Below are positions 45,359-54,136 of a stretch of 56,469 bases of DNA, piece by piece. The stretch is from Alphaproteobacteria bacterium (GTDB taxonomy: Bacteria; Pseudomonadota; Alphaproteobacteria; CAAHEQ01; UBA3637), in contig SUUS01000008.1 in assembly GCA_015062395.1 (NCBI GenBank), positions 1-56,469 on the forward strand. Reading direction: 5' to 3'. How positions within the stretch are numbered: position 1 is the stretch's first letter; each line of letters begins with the position of its first letter. Made by a program: the position numbers and the translations under genes. The notes beneath the pieces were generated by a model. That model saw nothing but the letters and a program-made list of their open reading frames with translations. It searched no databases and was not told where the DNA came from.

Positions 45359-45715
45359 TTACTTCTTATTATTTTCTTTTTTAATATCTTCGCTTTCAAA
45401 TAAAACATTTGATACAAAAGAACGCAAAACTTTTATTTCTACACCGTCGGCAAACGCCACTAAAATTTCACCATCATTGATAATTTTTGTTATTTTACCA
45501 ACCATTCCAGAAACAACGATTTCATCGCCCTTTTTCAAATTGTTTAGCATATTGATTTGTTCTTTTGCGCGCTTTTGTTGTGGACGAATAAAGAACAAAT
45601 AGAATATAACAACGATTGCAAGCAACTGAATTAAAGCCCTTGGCAAATCCGAAGAGGCCCCTTGAAAAACAGGCGCTGTCGTTGCTGTTGCAGCTAATGT
45701 AAAAAATGAAAGCAT
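45359..45715 (-). CDS. yajC: Preprotein translocase auxiliary subunit YajC
   Basis: A 118-residue single-pass membrane protein: N-terminal Ala-rich region, TM segment (about 29-45) and the signature FFIRPQQKRAKEQINMLNNLKKGDEIVVSGMVGKI in pattern. It associates with SecDF. AGAGG precedes the ATG by about 10 bases. First gene of the yajC-secD-secF operon. Confidence 0.95.
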   Translation of the reverse strand: MLSFFTLAATATTAPVFQGASSDLPRALIQLLAIVVIFYLFFIRPQQKRAKEQINMLNNLKKGDEIVVSGMVGKITKIINDGEILVAFADGVEIKVLRSFVSNVLFESEDIKKENNKK

Positions 45716-45828
45716 TTTATAATACCTCTTAACATATTATTAACGAATCAAAATAACTATAAGCAAATTTGAAAAAAATGCAAACTTTTTTTACCTTTTT
45801 TAACTGTATTTTCTATAAAACAGAACAA

Positions 45829-45865
45829 AACGGCACATTTTATTAAAAATATAAAATATGCCGTT
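45829..45865 (-). terminator. Hairpin downstream of the HAD phosphatase gene
   Basis: AACGGCA...TGCCGTT with the inner arms ATTTTAT/ATAAAAT form a long stem with one mismatch. It lies about 30 bases after the stop at 45895 on the minus strand, followed by a T-rich stretch. Confidence 0.65.
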
Positions 45866-45894
45866 TCTTTATTATCGTTCAAAAGTATTGTTTA

Positions 45895-46560
45895 TTAGAG
45901 TCTTCCCTCTAATTGTTTATAGTTATTAATTACAAACATTCTAGGAGCGTGATTAACGACAATACGAGGCATATGCTCTACTCGACCAGCTTTAATTAAA
46001 GAACCAACGATTGCAAGCGTTTCAAATTCCACCGTTAAATCGGATAATTCTTTTGCTGAATCATGAGGTGCCCTTTTAATTATTTTCCCTTTTTCATTTA
46101 CGACTCGACTTGTCTGATAGTAAATTACACTACCTACACCAGCTCTTAATGCAGCTTCTGCATCTTTTTTCCGATCCCCTATCGCTAATGACATAAACAT
46201 ATCTAATTCTGTCAATTCATATTTTTCTTTTGCTAAACGAAACATGCCTGGACTCGGCTTTCTGTTGGGCGATGTTGGATATTTTGTATAAAAGATATCT
46301 GTAATTTTAATGTCCTGTTCTTTAAAAACTTTTTTCATATATTCGTGAACATCTTCCATATCTTTTTCAGTATAGTCCCCTTTACCAATTCCTGTTTGAT
46401 TCGTTATCACGATTATTTTATAATCTTTTGATAAAGCTTCGTGACATACGTCAAAAATCCCATCTGTAAAATGAAAATAATCTGGTCTATGTATAAAACC
46501 TTTTGAACCAACGATATTAATCGGTCCATCTCTATCCAAAAATAATACCTTGTTAGGCAT
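45895..46560 (-). CDS. HAD-IIIA hydrolase, GmhB-like phosphatase without zinc cysteines
   Basis: A 221-residue protein. HAD motif I FLDRDGPIN, motif II VITNQTGIGKG, motif III Lys in NRKPSPGMF, and motif IV AIGDRKKDAEAALRAG match D-glycero-D-manno-heptose 1,7-bisphosphate phosphatase GmhB and histidinol-phosphatase. The Cys-His zinc loop usual before RKP..GM is replaced by YTKYPTSPN. The C-terminal 60 residues are extra. Substrate uncertain; sugar bisphosphate is likely. GGAGAT lies upstream of the ATG. Confidence 0.8.
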   Translation of the reverse strand: MPNKVLFLDRDGPINIVGSKGFIHRPDYFHFTDGIFDVCHEALSKDYKIIVITNQTGIGKGDYTEKDMEDVHEYMKKVFKEQDIKITDIFYTKYPTSPNRKPSPGMFRLAKEKYELTELDMFMSLAIGDRKKDAEAALRAGVGSVIYYQTSRVVNEKGKIIKRAPHDSAKELSDLTVEFETLAIVGSLIKAGRVEHMPRIVVNHAPRMFVINNYKQLEGRL

Positions 46561-46589
46561 TTTTATCTCCTATATTAAATTAAAATAAA

Positions 46590-46617
46590 AAAATTCCCTT
46601 TAATAAAAAGGGAATTT
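46590..46617 (-). terminator. Terminator after the 22-codon ORF
   Basis: AAATTCCCTTT (46591-46601) pairs with AAAGGGAATTT (46607-46617) around a short loop. On the minus strand a T run follows. It separates the small-ORF unit from the HAD phosphatase gene. Confidence 0.85.
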
Positions 46618-46684
46618 ACACCAGACAAAGAAATATCGGATACTTCTGTATCACAGAGCGTTTTCGAAAAACAACTGTCAACAT
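46616..46684 (-). CDS. Possible 22-residue small protein or leader peptide
   Basis: A short ORF beginning MLTVVFRKRSVIQ and ending FLCLV. It has a perfect AGGAGG six bases before its ATG and ends at the base of a terminator hairpin. The combination of strong ribosome site, ORF and terminator between two minus-strand genes suggests a real small gene or a regulatory leader. The composition (basic centre, hydrophobic end) does not identify a family. It could be fortuitous. Confidence 0.4.
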   Translation of the reverse strand: MLTVVFRKRSVIQKYPIFLCLV

Positions 46685-46760
46685 AAAAAGCCTCCTAATC
46701 TTTATCTTGTCACAAAACTTAACAAATTATTAATTAAGAGTCAACTCTATTTTTTAAAAT

Positions 46761-47435
46761 TTACATATTGTAAATGCACTTTCCTTCTCCGTATTGAGCA
46801 TTCCAGTCTTTTGTAAATTGTTCTACGCTCATATCTGTTAAAGGATGTCTTGCTAATTTCCATAAAATATCTGCACCGACCGTCACAGAATGCGTCCCAG
46901 CCAAAGCAACTTCATGTACTTGTTGAACGTTTTTAAATGACGCAGCTAAAACACGCGTTGATAAACCATGTAAATTAAACAAATCTGTAATCATTGAAAC
47001 GACATTTACGCCCATTCCACTGATATTGTCAATTCGATTAACGTACGGAGCCGTAAAATCTGCACCACAGTTTGCTGCAATCAGTGCTTGTTGAGGAGTA
47101 TAAATAGCTGTTGCTGTAATACCGAAGCCATCTTTTTTCAAAATTTGCATAGCTTTATATCCTGCATCTGAAACTGGAATTTTAATAAAAAGAGAACCAT
47201 CCACTTTTTCCCGAATGGAGGCTGCATCTTTTAACATATCTTCAGTTGTTGTACCTAATACCTGTACATGCATCATTTTATTACCTATGACAGAACGAAT
47301 TTCTTTTAACAACGAAAAGAAATCCTTTTTCTCCCTTGTAATAATAGATGGATTCGTTGTGACCCCTGCAAGAGGAAAAACATCACAAGCCTTACGAATT
47401 TCTTCGATATTGGCACTGTCTAACATATAAAGCAT
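46761..47435 (-). CDS. Transaldolase/fructose-6-phosphate aldolase family protein
   Basis: A 224-residue small-type transaldolase: MLYMLDSANIEEIRK, GVTTNPSIITRE, the Schiff-base lysine in FIKIPVSDAG, TAIYTPQQALIAANCGADFTAPYVNRID and the C-terminal helix. This length fits FSA/TalC proteins, and sequence alone does not separate aldolase from transaldolase activity. The ATG at 47435 has AAAGGAA upstream; an in-frame TTG 15 bases earlier overlaps that site. Confidence 0.92.
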   Translation of the reverse strand: MLYMLDSANIEEIRKACDVFPLAGVTTNPSIITREKKDFFSLLKEIRSVIGNKMMHVQVLGTTTEDMLKDAASIREKVDGSLFIKIPVSDAGYKAMQILKKDGFGITATAIYTPQQALIAANCGADFTAPYVNRIDNISGMGVNVVSMITDLFNLHGLSTRVLAASFKNVQQVHEVALAGTHSVTVGADILWKLARHPLTDMSVEQFTKDWNAQYGEGKCIYNM

Positions 47436-47528
47436 TTTATTTCCTTTCAAAAAATCAATATGAACCAGTTTACCTGATTTCTAACATAAAAAAATCTCTT
47501 TATAAAGATATTCCATTACAGTCTAAAA

Positions 47529-47553
47529 AGAAAAAAGCCCCTAACAGAGACTT
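47529..47553 (-). terminator. Terminator after tRNA-Ala
   Basis: On the minus strand AAGTCTC pairs with GGGGCTT (with G-U pairs) around a 5-base loop, followed by a T run, 9 bases after the tRNA 3' end. Confidence 0.7.
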
Positions 47554-47561
47554 AAAAAAAC

Positions 47562-47637
47562 TGGTGGAGATAAGCGGGATCGAACCGCTGACCTCTTGAA
47601 TGCCATTCAAGCGCTCTACCAACTGAGCTATATCCCC
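47562..47637 (-). tRNA. tRNA-Ala (GGC)
   Basis: On the minus strand: acceptor GGGGATA with TATCTCC (one G-U pair), anticodon stem CTTGA/TCAAG with loop ATGGCAT giving GGC, T-arm GGTTCGATCCC, discriminator A and encoded CCA. Confidence 0.96.
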
Positions 47638-47685
47638 AAGATTACCTTTAATATATTCTGATTCGTTTTTTTTTGCAAGATATTT

Positions 47686-47721
47686 TAAAAAAGGAGATAT
47701 AAAAAAATATCTCCTTTTTTG
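47686..47721 (-). terminator. Hairpin terminator between tRNA-Ala and the membrane coiled-coil gene
   Basis: AAAAAAGGAGATAT pairs with ATATCTCCTTTTTT around an A-rich loop, giving T runs on both strands. It lies immediately past the stop at 47727 on the minus strand. Confidence 0.85.
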
Positions 47722-47726
47722 TTTCA

Positions 47727-48620
47727 TTACTGTCTAAACATCTTTAATAAATTGAACTTTCCAGCTTTCGATAAAAAAACTTTTTTACAATAAGGACACT
47801 CTGTAAAATTTGATGACAACTTTTTGGCTATCCACCAAACAATTAAAACTGGAATAAGCAAAATTACAAAAAGCAAAACACTAATACCATAAACAAGGAA
47901 TTTAAAGTATTTATTTGTCAGCGAAAAAAACTCTCTGACTACAGAAAAAGAACTTTTTGATAATTCAGAATAAATCAAACTTGTTGAAGAACGACCTTTT
48001 TGCGTTAATATGCCAAAGCGTCCATTCGAAAAAAGATTATAGACATCAGCATTTAACCCCAGTTGTTTTTGAACTTGTGTTGATGCCACATTACCAACTT
48101 CTTTTTTTAAGGCGTCTTGAATATCTGTCTGCAGTGTAGCCTTTAATTTTTTTACAGTTGTTTGAATTTGCTCATTTACTTTATCAACTTGTTTTTGAAC
48201 AACACTCGATGTATCTTGAATTTTATCCATTCCTTTTATTCCTAATTTAGATAAAGCCCCAGTTGCTTTTTCGACCTGCTGCGTTGTTTGAGAAATTTTA
48301 TCCAATTTTATTTCTGGAATGTCGATTTGTGAAGTGTATTTTGAAATGTCTACAGTATCTAAAATACGTTTAGAAAAATTATCATATTGCGTCATCAGAA
48401 CCGTATTTGTTTCGTAAATACCTTTAACGATTATATATTCCTTTATTGAATTTGATTTTGTTAAACAAATATACATAGCTGGAAGAATAACAAAAAAAGT
48501 CCAAAAACAAATTAAAATTTTTGCTATTTTTTTAGGTGTTGATTTCTGCTTCAACAACAAATACTCTGAATGTTCCGTTATTTTATTCTCATTACTTTTT
48601 TCAATTTTATTTTTTTTCAT
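47727..48620 (-). CDS. Two-TM coiled-coil protein with C-terminal zinc-finger-like CxxC
   Basis: A 297-residue unrecognised protein. Basic N terminus, TM segment (about 34-54), a long extracytoplasmic helical/coiled region with repeated Gln/Lys/Val heptads (about 95-190), a second TM (about 240-265), and a cytoplasmic tail with ECPYCKKVF. The ATG at 48620 has AAGGAG upstream and its own promoter (TTGAAA-N16-TATACT). It follows the 700-residue unknown gene by 68 bases. The topology suggests a scaffold or sensor across the inner membrane. Confidence 0.75.
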   Translation of the reverse strand: MKKNKIEKSNENKITEHSEYLLLKQKSTPKKIAKILICFWTFFVILPAMYICLTKSNSIKEYIIVKGIYETNTVLMTQYDNFSKRILDTVDISKYTSQIDIPEIKLDKISQTTQQVEKATGALSKLGIKGMDKIQDTSSVVQKQVDKVNEQIQTTVKKLKATLQTDIQDALKKEVGNVASTQVQKQLGLNADVYNLFSNGRFGILTQKGRSSTSLIYSELSKSSFSVVREFFSLTNKYFKFLVYGISVLLFVILLIPVLIVWWIAKKLSSNFTECPYCKKVFLSKAGKFNLLKMFRQ

Positions 48621-48649
48621 TTTATACTCCTTATATACCAACCAATAAG

Positions 48650-48677
48650 AGTATAAGTCATAAAAAAAATTTTTCAA
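48650..48677 (-). promoter_or_regulatory. Candidate promoter of the coiled-coil membrane gene
   Basis: On the minus strand: TTGAAA (48672-48677), 16-base spacer, TATACT (48650-48655), 30 bases before the ATG at 48620. Confidence 0.55.
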
Positions 48678-48688
48678 GATTTTATTAT

Positions 48689-50791
48689 TTATTCTTTTTT
48701 ATGTTGTCTATCATCGTTCACAGCTTTAGCGCAAGGATTTGATAGAAATTCATTTGCTTCTTGCATTAATTGACGATAAACAGGTCCTGTCATTTGATCA
48801 TAAAAATCACGACGAGGTCCAACCTTTAGAAACATCATTTTATCATTTTTCACAAGATAAGCGACACGATAAGGCGTCCCTTGTGAATCAAACAAATCAA
48901 AACAAGCTAAATCCAAAGAATAAGCTTTCCATTCATCAGATAAAATTTGGCTCATTTCTTCTCTTGAAGCCGTAGAGCGTTCATATATTTTTTCATTAAT
49001 TTGTTCGAACAGAAGTTTTTCCCTTAAATCTGTCGAATTTTCCAAATGTTTCAATTCACGTTTAAATAATTTTGAAAAAGCATACAAGCGACAAACTCTT
49101 GGCGTTTCAACTTGTTGAATTTCAGCCGTTTCTTTTGGTGTGTTTTTCTTTTTTATTTTCTTTGTTTTTGTCGGCAATTGCTCTATTGGCTCATTGTATC
49201 CAGAAAGTTCTTCACGCAAAACATCAAATTCTTCAGATAACCATCTGCGAAAAGCAGGCGTGGCAAAATTGAAACAATTTTCTAACAATCCTTCAGATTT
49301 TAAAAGTAAATAATCATCGTGTGTCAAACGTCTGAAAAAAGTTTTATCAGCTTTTTCACTCGCCATTGCTAAAATACTTTCACCTTTTTCGTCCTTGATA
49401 TTTAAAACTTTTATAAAGTTTTGAGATGATAACTTTAAGGCATCTCGAATATCGAATAACACAGATGTTTTTTTCGTTTTTAAAGCTTTTAATGCAACGG
49501 TATTTTCTCGCATCAAAAAAGCAGCCTCCAGAGGTGAATTAGCTAAAAATGCAATAAAATCTTGAGGATAAGAAAGAATAAAATCTGCTCCTTTTTCTCT
49601 GCTTGGAAAAGACCATAAAAATTGCAACAAATCGACAGGTATTTTTTCTTCTGGCTTTCTGTTTGCATGAATACAGTTTGAAATTTCTAAAACTTGCTCC
49701 TTTGACAAAAGGTCCTTTTTGTTTAAAAGTGGCAAAACACGATAATCTTTTCCATCTTTTGTCACTTCTAACCCTCTTAAAAAAGAGATATTTTCTTTTG
49801 TCTGTGGAGATTTTAAAAATAAATTGCAAAAATTCTTTAATTCCCATTCATAAAAAGAAGACAATACTTTTTTTAAAAAAGCTTTGTCCATATGTACTCG
49901 AAAGAAGTTTTGAAAAATCGATGCATCTTTTTGTTGTGTGGCATAATTTATCAATTCTTTTATGACACAATAACGGCTTTTATCATCATCATAAAAGGAC
50001 AATCTGCGTTCATGAGCCATTGTTTCTGCAATGGATTTTCCATTTTCTGCGAATAAAAATGAAAAAAACCATTTTTTTTGTTCAGGCTCGAGTTCTTCTG
50101 TTTTTTTCAGATATTCGGGAAATGCAGAACCATCTTTCCCCCCCATTATCATCGTTGTAAAAATACGAGGAAGCATTTTTACGTTCATAAAAATTGTTTC
50201 TGCACTAACAGATTTTAAAAAGACTGATGACAAAGAAGTATCGTATAAGTAAGAAAACAATTTTTTAGAACTTTCATCAGGAGAATCTTTTGAACCTAAT
50301 AAAATTTCTAATTCGTTTGGATGATTTTTATAAAGAACAAATATCTGACGCATTAAAGAATACTCTTTTAAATCTGCCAATCGTGAGTATGTGTAAGTTT
50401 TCATCATCATCTGATGGAAACCTGTAAAATCGAAACTATAAGCGTCTAAAATATCTTTCATAACCTCTCGACCTCGTCGTGTCAGTCGAGTTTCTTTACA
50501 AATACTCATTAAAATATCATCTAAAGAATTTTTATATTTATCTATTAAATAAATAACATTTAAATAATGAATACTTATACCAGCCTTTAAAAAAAATGGA
50601 AAATTAGACAAGGTCAATTTTTTATTCGAAGCTTTCATCAACGCATGAACTTCATGTTGATTCTTGGTTAATTCAGCTTTGAAAGAATCCAGTTGCCACA
50701 AAAACATAACACGATTAGGATCTACCAAATCGCATACAAACGCCCCATTTAAAACAGGTGGCATTGCAAAATCTTCGACTGAATTATCCAA
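48689..50791 (-). CDS. Large unrecognised helical protein with RelE-like C-terminal segment
   Basis: A 700-residue protein without signal peptide or membrane segments. Most of it is predicted helical solenoid-like sequence, including one ankyrin-like stretch NIKDEKGESILAMASEKAD (about 455-475). A Lys-rich linker (about 545-560) follows. Near residues 650-675, PYRVAYLVKNDKMMFLKVGPRRDFYD resembles the last strands of RelE/ParE-type ribonuclease toxins. The start is TTG with AAGGA 8 bases upstream. Function unknown; the RelE resemblance is by eye. Confidence 0.7.
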   Translation of the reverse strand: MDNSVEDFAMPPVLNGAFVCDLVDPNRVMFLWQLDSFKAELTKNQHEVHALMKASNKKLTLSNFPFFLKAGISIHYLNVIYLIDKYKNSLDDILMSICKETRLTRRGREVMKDILDAYSFDFTGFHQMMMKTYTYSRLADLKEYSLMRQIFVLYKNHPNELEILLGSKDSPDESSKKLFSYLYDTSLSSVFLKSVSAETIFMNVKMLPRIFTTMIMGGKDGSAFPEYLKKTEELEPEQKKWFFSFLFAENGKSIAETMAHERRLSFYDDDKSRYCVIKELINYATQQKDASIFQNFFRVHMDKAFLKKVLSSFYEWELKNFCNLFLKSPQTKENISFLRGLEVTKDGKDYRVLPLLNKKDLLSKEQVLEISNCIHANRKPEEKIPVDLLQFLWSFPSREKGADFILSYPQDFIAFLANSPLEAAFLMRENTVALKALKTKKTSVLFDIRDALKLSSQNFIKVLNIKDEKGESILAMASEKADKTFFRRLTHDDYLLLKSEGLLENCFNFATPAFRRWLSEEFDVLREELSGYNEPIEQLPTKTKKIKKKNTPKETAEIQQVETPRVCRLYAFSKLFKRELKHLENSTDLREKLLFEQINEKIYERSTASREEMSQILSDEWKAYSLDLACFDLFDSQGTPYRVAYLVKNDKMMFLKVGPRRDFYDQMTGPVYRQLMQEANEFLSNPCAKAVNDDRQHKKE

Positions 50792-50869
50792 AGCTGTTTT
50801 CCTTTTTGTTTTTGTTTAGTTTTTTGTATAATATATTAAAAATAAAAAAAAGTCAAGCAATTTTGACTT

Positions 50870-51469
50870 TTAATTTTTCAACAACAAAAAATGACTAATT
50901 AAATTTTCATAATGAACAGAAACGTTGGGGGGAACTTTTAAAACGCTTTGAGTAAAATTCCAAATATAATGGATGTTAGATTTAACCAAAAAATCCGTCA
51001 CTTCTTGAGCCTTTGACCTGGGGACTGTTAAAATAACGGTCTCAACCCCCATTTGTTCAGATAATTTTGGTAATTTTTGAATATCATAAACTTCTTTATT
51101 ATTTACTTTCATACCAAATTTTAAAGGATCATTATCAAATAAAGCAACGACATCCAACCCATAATCTTTAAAATCGTCGTACTTTGATAAAGCAAAACCC
51201 AGATTTCCTGCGCCAACGATAAAAATACGCTTATTATTTTTAAAACCCAATAAATGTTCAATAGCTAACTTCAAATCTAAAGCGTTATATCCTATTTTTG
51301 CTCGCCCCTGAACAGCACAAAGTGCAATATCTTTGCGAACTTGGGAATCATCGACTTTTAATAATAAAGCAATTTGAGCGCTTGATATAAATTCTTCACC
51401 AGCGTTTAAACAATCTTGTAAAATACAATGATAAAGACTCAAACGCTCAATTACCTTATCCGAAAGCAT
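50870..51469 (-). CDS. rex: Redox-sensing transcriptional repressor Rex
   Basis: A 199-residue Rex: N-terminal winged helix (about 1-75) with the recognition region LLLKVDDSQVRKDIAL, then an NADH-binding Rossmann domain with GAGNLG (86-91) and FDNDPLKFG. Rex leaves DNA when the NADH/NAD+ ratio rises. It starts 4 bases after adhE, so the two form an operon and Rex probably controls itself through the operator upstream of adhE. Rex is best known from Gram-positive bacteria. Confidence 0.93.
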   Translation of the reverse strand: MLSDKVIERLSLYHCILQDCLNAGEEFISSAQIALLLKVDDSQVRKDIALCAVQGRAKIGYNALDLKLAIEHLLGFKNNKRIFIVGAGNLGFALSKYDDFKDYGLDVVALFDNDPLKFGMKVNNKEVYDIQKLPKLSEQMGVETVILTVPRSKAQEVTDFLVKSNIHYIWNFTQSVLKVPPNVSVHYENLISHFLLLKN

Positions 51470-51473
51470 TTAT

Positions 51474-54095
51474 TTAAAACTTTCCTTCAAATGCATCTAA
51501 ATAAATTTGTTTGATTTCGCTCATCAATGGATAAACTGGGTTAGCCCCCGTACATTGATCATCAAAAGCCAAACGAACCAATTTATCTAAATTATCCATA
51601 AATGTTTTTTCATCAATACCATATTCTCTGATAGAAGCAGGGATTTCCAATTCTTTTTTCAAATCAGAAACAGCCTTTAACAACAAATCGACTTTTTCAT
51701 CATCGGTTGAATTTTCATTTCCTAAATACAAAACGTGTGCAATTTGAGCATAACGTTTTTTAGCTTCTGGAGCTTTATATTGAGGGAAAATCCCTTGTTT
51801 TTTAGGACAATCATTTGCGTTGTAGCGAATGACTTGGCAAATCAACAAAGCATTTGCAATACCATGAGGAATGTTATACATAGCACCTAATTTATGAGCC
51901 ATCGAATGACAAATTCCCAAGAATGAATTTGCAAAAGCCATACCAGAAATTGTTGCAGCATAATGCATTTTTTCACGAGCGTAAGGATCTTTTGCGCCTT
52001 CTTTATAAGAACGAGGCAAATAACGGAAAATCTGCTTAATAGCTTCCAATGCTGATGAATTTGTAAAATTCGTTGCCATAACAGAAACATATGCTTCCAA
52101 TGCGTGAACCAAAGCATCGATACCACCTGCTGCAGTTAATCCTTTTGGCATACCATCAACAAAATTTGGATCGATAATTGCCATTGTTGGCGTTAATGCA
52201 TAATCTGCAATAGCGTATTTAACATGCGTTTCATCGTCTGTAATAATAGAGAACGGAGTCACTTCTGAACCAGTTCCAGAAGTTGTCGGGATACAAACTA
52301 ATTTAGCTTTTTCCCCTAATTCTGGAACAGAACAAATACGTTTTCTGATATCCAAAAAGCGCATTGAAATGTCTTCAAAGTTTGTTTCAGGATGTTCATA
52401 CATCAACCAAATGATTTTCGATACGTCCATCGGAGAACCACCACCTAAAGCAATAATCAAATCTGGTTGATACGGGCGAACCATCGCCAAAGCTTGTTCA
52501 ACTGTTGAAAGAGTTGGATCAGGTTTAACATCAAAGAAAATTTGATAATCGACATCGATTTCTTCTAATACATCTGTAATTGAACGAACTGCACCAGAAT
52601 CGAATAAAAATCTGTCTGTGATGATAAAGGCTCTTTTTTTACCTTCAAACTCACGCAAAGCTAAATCCGTTGAACCACGTTTAAAATAAATTTTTGGAGG
52701 CACTTTATACCACAACATATTTTCTCTCCTTTCTGCAACTGTTTTATAATTCAACAAGTGTTTTACCCCTACGTTTTCACTGACAGAATTTCCGCCCCAA
52801 GAACCACATCCCAATGTTAAAGATGGTTCCAAACGGAAATTATATAAATCTCCAATGCCACCTTGAGATGCCGGAGAGTTAATTAAAATACGGCCTGTTG
52901 GCATTTTTTGAGCATATGCATCAATTCTGTCTTGGAAGCGCTCATCTGTGTATAAAACAGAAGTATGTCCTAAACCACCCAATGTCACCAAAGCCAAAGC
53001 CATATCTGAAGCTTGTTCAAAATCAGAAGCTTTATACAATGTCAAAATTGGAGACAACTTTTCGTGAGCATAAGGATTATCAACAGTGTATGAAGTTTGT
53101 TCTGCTAATAAAACTTTCGCATCTTCAGGAACTTCAAAACCTGCTAACTGCGCAATTTTATAAGCTGGTTGCCCAACGATAGCTGCGTTAACACCTTTTG
53201 GAGTTAAGATAATTTTTCCTAACTTTTCCATTTCTTCTTCGTTTAGCAAATAAGCCCCACGATAAGCGAACTCTGCTTTTACATCTTCATAAACTTCATC
53301 AACAACAATGACGGATTGTTCTGAAGCACAAATCATCCCGTTATCGAAAGTCTTTGACATCAAAATTGAAGATACTGCCATTTTGATATTTGCTGTTTCA
53401 TCAATAATTGCAGGTGTATTACCCGAACCAACACCCAAAGCTGGCTTTCCAGAAGAATATGCTGACTTAACCATTCCAGGACCACCTGTTGCTAAAATTG
53501 CTTGAATTTTAGGGTGCGTCATCAATGTTTGTGTCATTTCCAAAGATGGTTCGTCAATCCAACCGATAATGTCTTTTGGTGCGCCTGCTTTAACTGCAGC
53601 ATCTAGCACAACTTTTGCCGCTTCAATAGTGCATTTTTTTGCTCTTGGATGTGGCGAAAAAATAATTCCGTTACGCGTCTTTAAACAAATCAATGATTTA
53701 AAAATTGCCGTAGATGTTGGGTTTGTTGTAGGAATAACACCTGCAATAACACCCAAAGGAGCTGCGACAATTTTGGTTCCATTTGCTTTATCACGAGAAA
53801 TAATTCCACACGTTTTCTTATCTTTATGTTTATTATAAATATATTCTGCAGCAAAATGGTTCTTGATGATTTTATCTTCTAAAACACCCATTCCTGTTTC
53901 TTCAACAGCCATTTCTGCCAAATCAATGCGCATTTTATCTGCAGCTGTTGCAGCAGCCTTAAAAATCGCATTTACTTTTTCTTCTGAAAATGTAGCAAAT
54001 TGATTTTGTGCGATATGAACACGTTCAATCAATTTTTCTAAATCTTCAATACTAGCCACTGTTTGTGGTTGAATATCATTATTATTTTCTGTCAT
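51474..54095 (-). CDS. adhE: Bifunctional acetaldehyde-CoA/alcohol dehydrogenase AdhE
   Basis: An 873-residue AdhE converting acetyl-CoA to ethanol with two NADH. The N-terminal aldehyde dehydrogenase domain (about 1-440) has the catalytic Cys in GMICASEQS. The C-terminal Fe-alcohol dehydrogenase domain (about 450-870) has GGGSPMDVSK, PTTSGTGSEVTPF and the iron-site HSMAHKLGAMYNIPHG. The ATG at 54095 has AGAGG upstream; an in-frame GTG at 54131 lies inside the Rex operator and is rejected. Length is normal. Confidence 0.98.
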   Translation of the reverse strand: MTENNNDIQPQTVASIEDLEKLIERVHIAQNQFATFSEEKVNAIFKAAATAADKMRIDLAEMAVEETGMGVLEDKIIKNHFAAEYIYNKHKDKKTCGIISRDKANGTKIVAAPLGVIAGVIPTTNPTSTAIFKSLICLKTRNGIIFSPHPRAKKCTIEAAKVVLDAAVKAGAPKDIIGWIDEPSLEMTQTLMTHPKIQAILATGGPGMVKSAYSSGKPALGVGSGNTPAIIDETANIKMAVSSILMSKTFDNGMICASEQSVIVVDEVYEDVKAEFAYRGAYLLNEEEMEKLGKIILTPKGVNAAIVGQPAYKIAQLAGFEVPEDAKVLLAEQTSYTVDNPYAHEKLSPILTLYKASDFEQASDMALALVTLGGLGHTSVLYTDERFQDRIDAYAQKMPTGRILINSPASQGGIGDLYNFRLEPSLTLGCGSWGGNSVSENVGVKHLLNYKTVAERRENMLWYKVPPKIYFKRGSTDLALREFEGKKRAFIITDRFLFDSGAVRSITDVLEEIDVDYQIFFDVKPDPTLSTVEQALAMVRPYQPDLIIALGGGSPMDVSKIIWLMYEHPETNFEDISMRFLDIRKRICSVPELGEKAKLVCIPTTSGTGSEVTPFSIITDDETHVKYAIADYALTPTMAIIDPNFVDGMPKGLTAAGGIDALVHALEAYVSVMATNFTNSSALEAIKQIFRYLPRSYKEGAKDPYAREKMHYAATISGMAFANSFLGICHSMAHKLGAMYNIPHGIANALLICQVIRYNANDCPKKQGIFPQYKAPEAKKRYAQIAHVLYLGNENSTDDEKVDLLLKAVSDLKKELEIPASIREYGIDEKTFMDNLDKLVRLAFDDQCTGANPVYPLMSEIKQIYLDAFEGKF

Positions 54096-54115
54096 TTTAA
54101 CCTCTTTTGTTTCAA

Positions 54116-54133
54116 TCGTGATTTTTTTCACAA
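54116..54133. promoter_or_regulatory. Rex operator upstream of adhE-rex
   Basis: Minus-strand sequence TTGTGAAAAAAATCACGA matches the Rex consensus TTGTGA-N6-TCACAA with one mismatch. It lies 3 bases downstream of a -10 element, covering the expected transcription start, which suits simple repression. Confidence 0.85.
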
Positions 54134-54136
54134 AAG

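Noticed and set aside
46700-46725. TTGTGACAAG stretch as a second Rex site
   Set aside because: Only one TTGTGA half is present and the required 6-base spacing to TCACAA is missing.
47500-47727. 75-codon frame across tRNA-Ala on the minus strand
   Set aside because: It covers the complete tRNA and two terminators, so it is not a gene.
54096-54131. GTG start for adhE 12 codons upstream
   Set aside because: It lies inside the Rex operator and has no ribosome site; the ATG at 54095 has AGAGG.
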